Assembly: GCA_000434535.1 (NCBI GenBank)
Contig: FR878730.1
Span: 12,729-37,589 of the forward strand
Origin: Collinsella sp. CAG:166
Lineage (GTDB): Bacteria > Actinomycetota > Coriobacteriia > Coriobacteriales > Coriobacteriaceae
Reading direction: 5' to 3'
Length of the DNA: 24,861 nucleotides
A model generated the notes under the pieces. It was not told the origin of the DNA. It searched no databases and saw only the letters and a program-made list of their open reading frames with translations. Positions 23,211 through 24,861 of the stretch are shown in pieces (position 1 is the stretch's first letter; the number at the start of each line of letters is the position of its first letter). Position numbers and translations under genes: made by a program.

Positions 23211-23737
23211 CCGAGCACCTCCTTTTTGTATTGGCTGTATGCGCAGACCATCTCTTGATAACTCCGCTCCGAAGGCGACGACGCCAGCGCCTCGCCCTCG
23301 TCGAATATAAGCCGTTCGAGCAGTCCCCAATCAAGTCGGTCGACGAATGCCTGGCTATGAAGATCGATGATGTCGTTCGGACGACAGGCATAGAGCTTCA
23401 TTACCGCCAGGTCCTCCAAGGATGGCGTAAAGTACCTGATAAAGCGCGCCCCAATATCCAAGGGAATCAAACGATCTTCGTAATTGAACGGCATCTGATT
23501 ACAATATGCCACCGCCATACCATTCACCTCGGGGTATCGAGCTATGATCTCGCGGAGGCACCTATCTGCCTCAAACACATCAATGTCATGTGTAACCGAA
23601 CGATTCGTCACATCGTTTAGCATGAAGGCGCTTCCTCCCACCAATACAACGTTCGGCCTGTCGTCTCTTGGACCTATTTCCAGCTCCGCCTCTTCGTCAA
23701 TGCCCAAAAGAGTCTGCTCTAAATCCTGCTTATACAT
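23207..23737 (-). CDS. DUF6036-like nucleotidyltransferase (candidate toxin)
   Basis: A 176-residue protein with a minimal nucleotidyltransferase fold. LVGGSAFML (GGS at 34-36) is followed by THDIDVF with D51 and D53, the GS...DxD metal site of this superfamily. LEDLAVMKLYACRPNDIIDL (107-126) matches the conserved C-terminal helix of the AbiEii/DUF6036 group. Relatives in AbiE and MenT systems modify tRNA or other targets and act as toxins, but other members are harmless, so the function is inferred. AGGA precedes the ATG with 6-base spacing. G+C content is visibly lower than in mfd or rmuC, which suggests recent acquisition. It is co-transcribed with the downstream HTH gene. Confidence 0.82.
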   Translation of the reverse strand: MYKQDLEQTLLGIDEEAELEIGPRDDRPNVVLVGGSAFMLNDVTNRSVTHDIDVFEADRCLREIIARYPEVNGMAVAYCNQMPFNYEDRLIPLDIGARFIRYFTPSLEDLAVMKLYACRPNDIIDLHSQAFVDRLDWGLLERLIFDEGEALASSPSERSYQEMVCAYSQYKKEVLG

Positions 23738-23746
23738 AGCAAATCC

Positions 23747-23770
23747 TATTATTATTTATCTTCAATAATA
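23747..23770. promoter_or_regulatory. A+T-rich palindrome before the nucleotidyltransferase-HTH cassette
   Basis: TATTATT (23750-23756, also 23747-23753) and AATAATA (23764-23770) form an inverted repeat immediately upstream of the transferase gene. It overlaps the likely promoter and is a candidate binding site for the HTH partner. Confidence 0.4.
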
Positions 23771-23860
23771 CTATTCAGTCGCACGACAGGACCCACAGGA
23801 TGCAAGAATTCTGCTCGTGGCGATAATTCGTACACCCTGGAAGTCCTAATGTGACAAACG

Positions 23861-24295
23861 CTAACTCTCCCAGCCGGCGCGGATGGTTGTTGCGACATCG
23901 CCTAGGCGCTGGCCCAGGGCCGCTAGATGCTGGAGCACCTCATTGGGCGAGGCACCGTTGAGAATGCACGTGAGGGCATATGAGGCCAAGAAGATTGCCG
24001 CAAGTCCTAGCGGAATGAGCACGATCATCGCCAATGTGCGCAGGCGCTGGCCCACGCGGCGACGACGCGCACGACGCTTGTCGAACGCGAGCTCCTGCGC
24101 ATATGAATCTTGCTGTACGGAATAGGCCTCTGGTGCCGATTCGCACCCGGGCACGGCTGCAGGTACAGCAGCGGGCACGACGTTTTGCACGGGCGCCTGG
24201 TTGGCAACCCCTTGCATTTGCATCTCTATAAGCCGCCGCTGCTGCCGCAGCATGCGCTCGGCTTGTTGCTGTGGGGTCTCAAGAAACAGGTCCAT
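23861..24295 (-). CDS. Small membrane protein of unknown function
   Basis: A 144-residue protein not recognised by family. The N-terminal half is glutamine- and alanine-rich and begins with a heptad-like stretch rich in arginine and glutamine (about 8-35, QQQAERMLRQQRRLIEMQ), perhaps a short coiled coil. A basic patch (about 75-88, KRRARRRRVGQRLR) precedes one strong hydrophobic segment (about 90-112). This predicts a cytoplasmic N-terminus, by the positive-inside rule, with a short tail outside. TTGGAGG lies 5 bases before the ATG at 24295, so that start is preferred to the one 12 bases upstream. The gene stands alone. Confidence 0.7.
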   Translation of the reverse strand: MDLFLETPQQQAERMLRQQRRLIEMQMQGVANQAPVQNVVPAAVPAAVPGCESAPEAYSVQQDSYAQELAFDKRRARRRRVGQRLRTLAMIVLIPLGLAAIFLASYALTCILNGASPNEVLQHLAALGQRLGDVATTIRAGWES

Positions 24296-24410
24296 GTTGG
24301 CCTCCAAAATCGGAGCGTTCGACGCTTACGACCAGCATCCCGCACCGCCATGACCGCGACAACGCAATCGCCGGCAATAGCCACAAAGTTTCTTTTGCTC
24401 AAAAGCTGTC

Positions 24411-24456
24411 GAAAAGCTCAACAACTCCCCTACCAGCACTTTCTCTGAGCTTTTTT
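24411..24456. other. Inverted repeat in non-coding stretch
   Basis: GAAAAGCTCA (24411-24420) and TGAGCTTTTTT (24446-24456) form a stem with T-rich flanks on both strands and could be a weak bidirectional terminator. The surrounding stretch 24296-24548 holds no gene I can support. Confidence 0.45.
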
Positions 24457-24548
24457 CGCCAGCAATCTTTTGGCCTTCCACCCTTACGCCAACTGACCAA
24501 AATCTAACCAAAAGCTTGACGAAAATTGTGGAGACCGGGACCCCACAC

Positions 24549-24576
24549 AAAAAGTGCCGCCCCAAAGGGGCGGCAC
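24549..24576 (-). terminator. Strong rho-independent terminator
   Basis: On the minus strand GTGCCGCCCC and GGGGCGGCAC form a perfect 10-bp stem with a 3-base loop (24554-24576), followed by TTTTT (24549-24553). It ends whatever is transcribed leftward from the window edge. Confidence 0.92.
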
Positions 24577-24589
24577 ACAAACCAATCTA

Positions 24590-24740
24590 TTAGCCAAAAC
24601 TCGTTGGCAAGCCCGCGTCGTCAGACCCGCGGCGCATGCCTTTGCCTCGCGTGACTCTGCGAAGCCGTGAGCGAGAGGGAAAGGGATGCGCCGCGGGTCT
24701 GACGTCCGGAGCGGTGAAACCAGCAGTTGCCCTGCGCTCC
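24590..24740 (-). ncRNA. Structured 3' UTR or small RNA candidate
   Basis: Upstream of the terminator on the minus strand lie three more stems: GGAGCG/CGCTCC (24708-24740), an 18-bp perfect stem between 24620-24637 and 24686-24703, and GCCAA/TTGGC (24593-24608). No coding frame fits. The features match no RNA family I recognise (not SRP, RNase P, tmRNA or a common riboswitch). It may be the 3' UTR of the truncated gene at the edge, an independent small RNA, or a palindromic repeat. Confidence 0.4.
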
Positions 24741-24758
24741 GTGGTCGGTGAGGACAGA

Positions 24759-24861
24759 CTACATGCCCGCGAGACCGCGGGCGGCGGTGGCGCACATAAA
24801 CGCCAAGGCTAAAATCACGAGCGAGCCCGCAATGTCTGCCAGCACGCCCATTGCACGACGC
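24759..24861 (-). CDS. C-terminal end of a hydrophobic protein (partial)
   Basis: An open frame enters from the right edge and ends at TAG (24759-24761). The 33 visible residues include one strongly hydrophobic helix (IAGSLVILALAFMCATAA) and end in RGLAGM. It may be the last membrane segment of a larger protein; an in-frame ATG near the edge would also allow a 30-residue peptide. The family cannot be identified from so little sequence. Its position directly before the structured region and terminator supports a real gene end. Confidence 0.45.
   Translation of the reverse strand, partial: RRAMGVLADIAGSLVILALAFMCATAARGLAGM

Noticed and set aside
24326..24580. An 84-codon minus-strand frame in the right non-coding stretch
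   Set aside because: It would start within the terminator hairpin, has no family resemblance and no ribosome binding site.
24590..24740. A possible tRNA, SRP RNA or riboswitch
   Set aside because: None of the conserved boxes or loops of those RNAs is visible; only the stems are supported.

Overview
The window looks like chromosomal DNA of a G+C-rich gut actinobacterium of the Coriobacteriia, most likely a Collinsella. This is an inference from base composition, from the mix of mannose-family PTS, GntR/UTRA and SIS genes, and from the many short intergenic hairpin repeats; there is no rRNA or other taxonomic marker. Most genes are on the minus strand. I see no tRNA, rRNA, CRISPR array, transposase or prophage gene.

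Left end (1-1800): a lone AAA+/DUF4143 ATPase is preceded by three 33-bp tandem hairpin repeats and bracketed by two near-identical 48-bp direct repeats. A multi-stem palindromic stretch follows it.

Middle (1793-12086): a sugar-amine uptake locus. A GntR/UTRA regulator, a YitT-type membrane protein and a HAD phosphatase lead to a minus-strand operon of PTS IIAB, IIC, IID and a SIS-domain deglycase-like enzyme, which ends at a strong terminator. Next come an EamA/DMT transporter, a second SIS enzyme, and a divergent second GntR/UTRA regulator. A mannose-family PTS with two SIS deglycases matches the plan of the Salmonella gfr system for glucoselysine and fructoselysine, so the best functional guess is use of Amadori products from heated food. 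The palindrome ACGT-N5-ACGT lies upstream of the first regulator, the PTS operon and (in degenerate form) the DMT gene, suggesting one regulon. A different palindrome lies between the second SIS gene and the second regulator.

Right half (12108-22595): mostly ordinary core genes on the minus strand: a GNAT acetyltransferase, a threonine-aldolase-family enzyme, a PAP2 phosphatase, mfd, nth, an ABC exporter and rmuC, with terminators between several of them.

Right end (22647-24861): a two-gene cassette of a nucleotidyltransferase and an HTH protein with overlapping stop and start codons and lower G+C (toxin-antitoxin or abortive-infection-like), a small membrane protein, a structured non-coding stretch ending in a strong terminator, and the last codons of a hydrophobic protein cut by the window edge.
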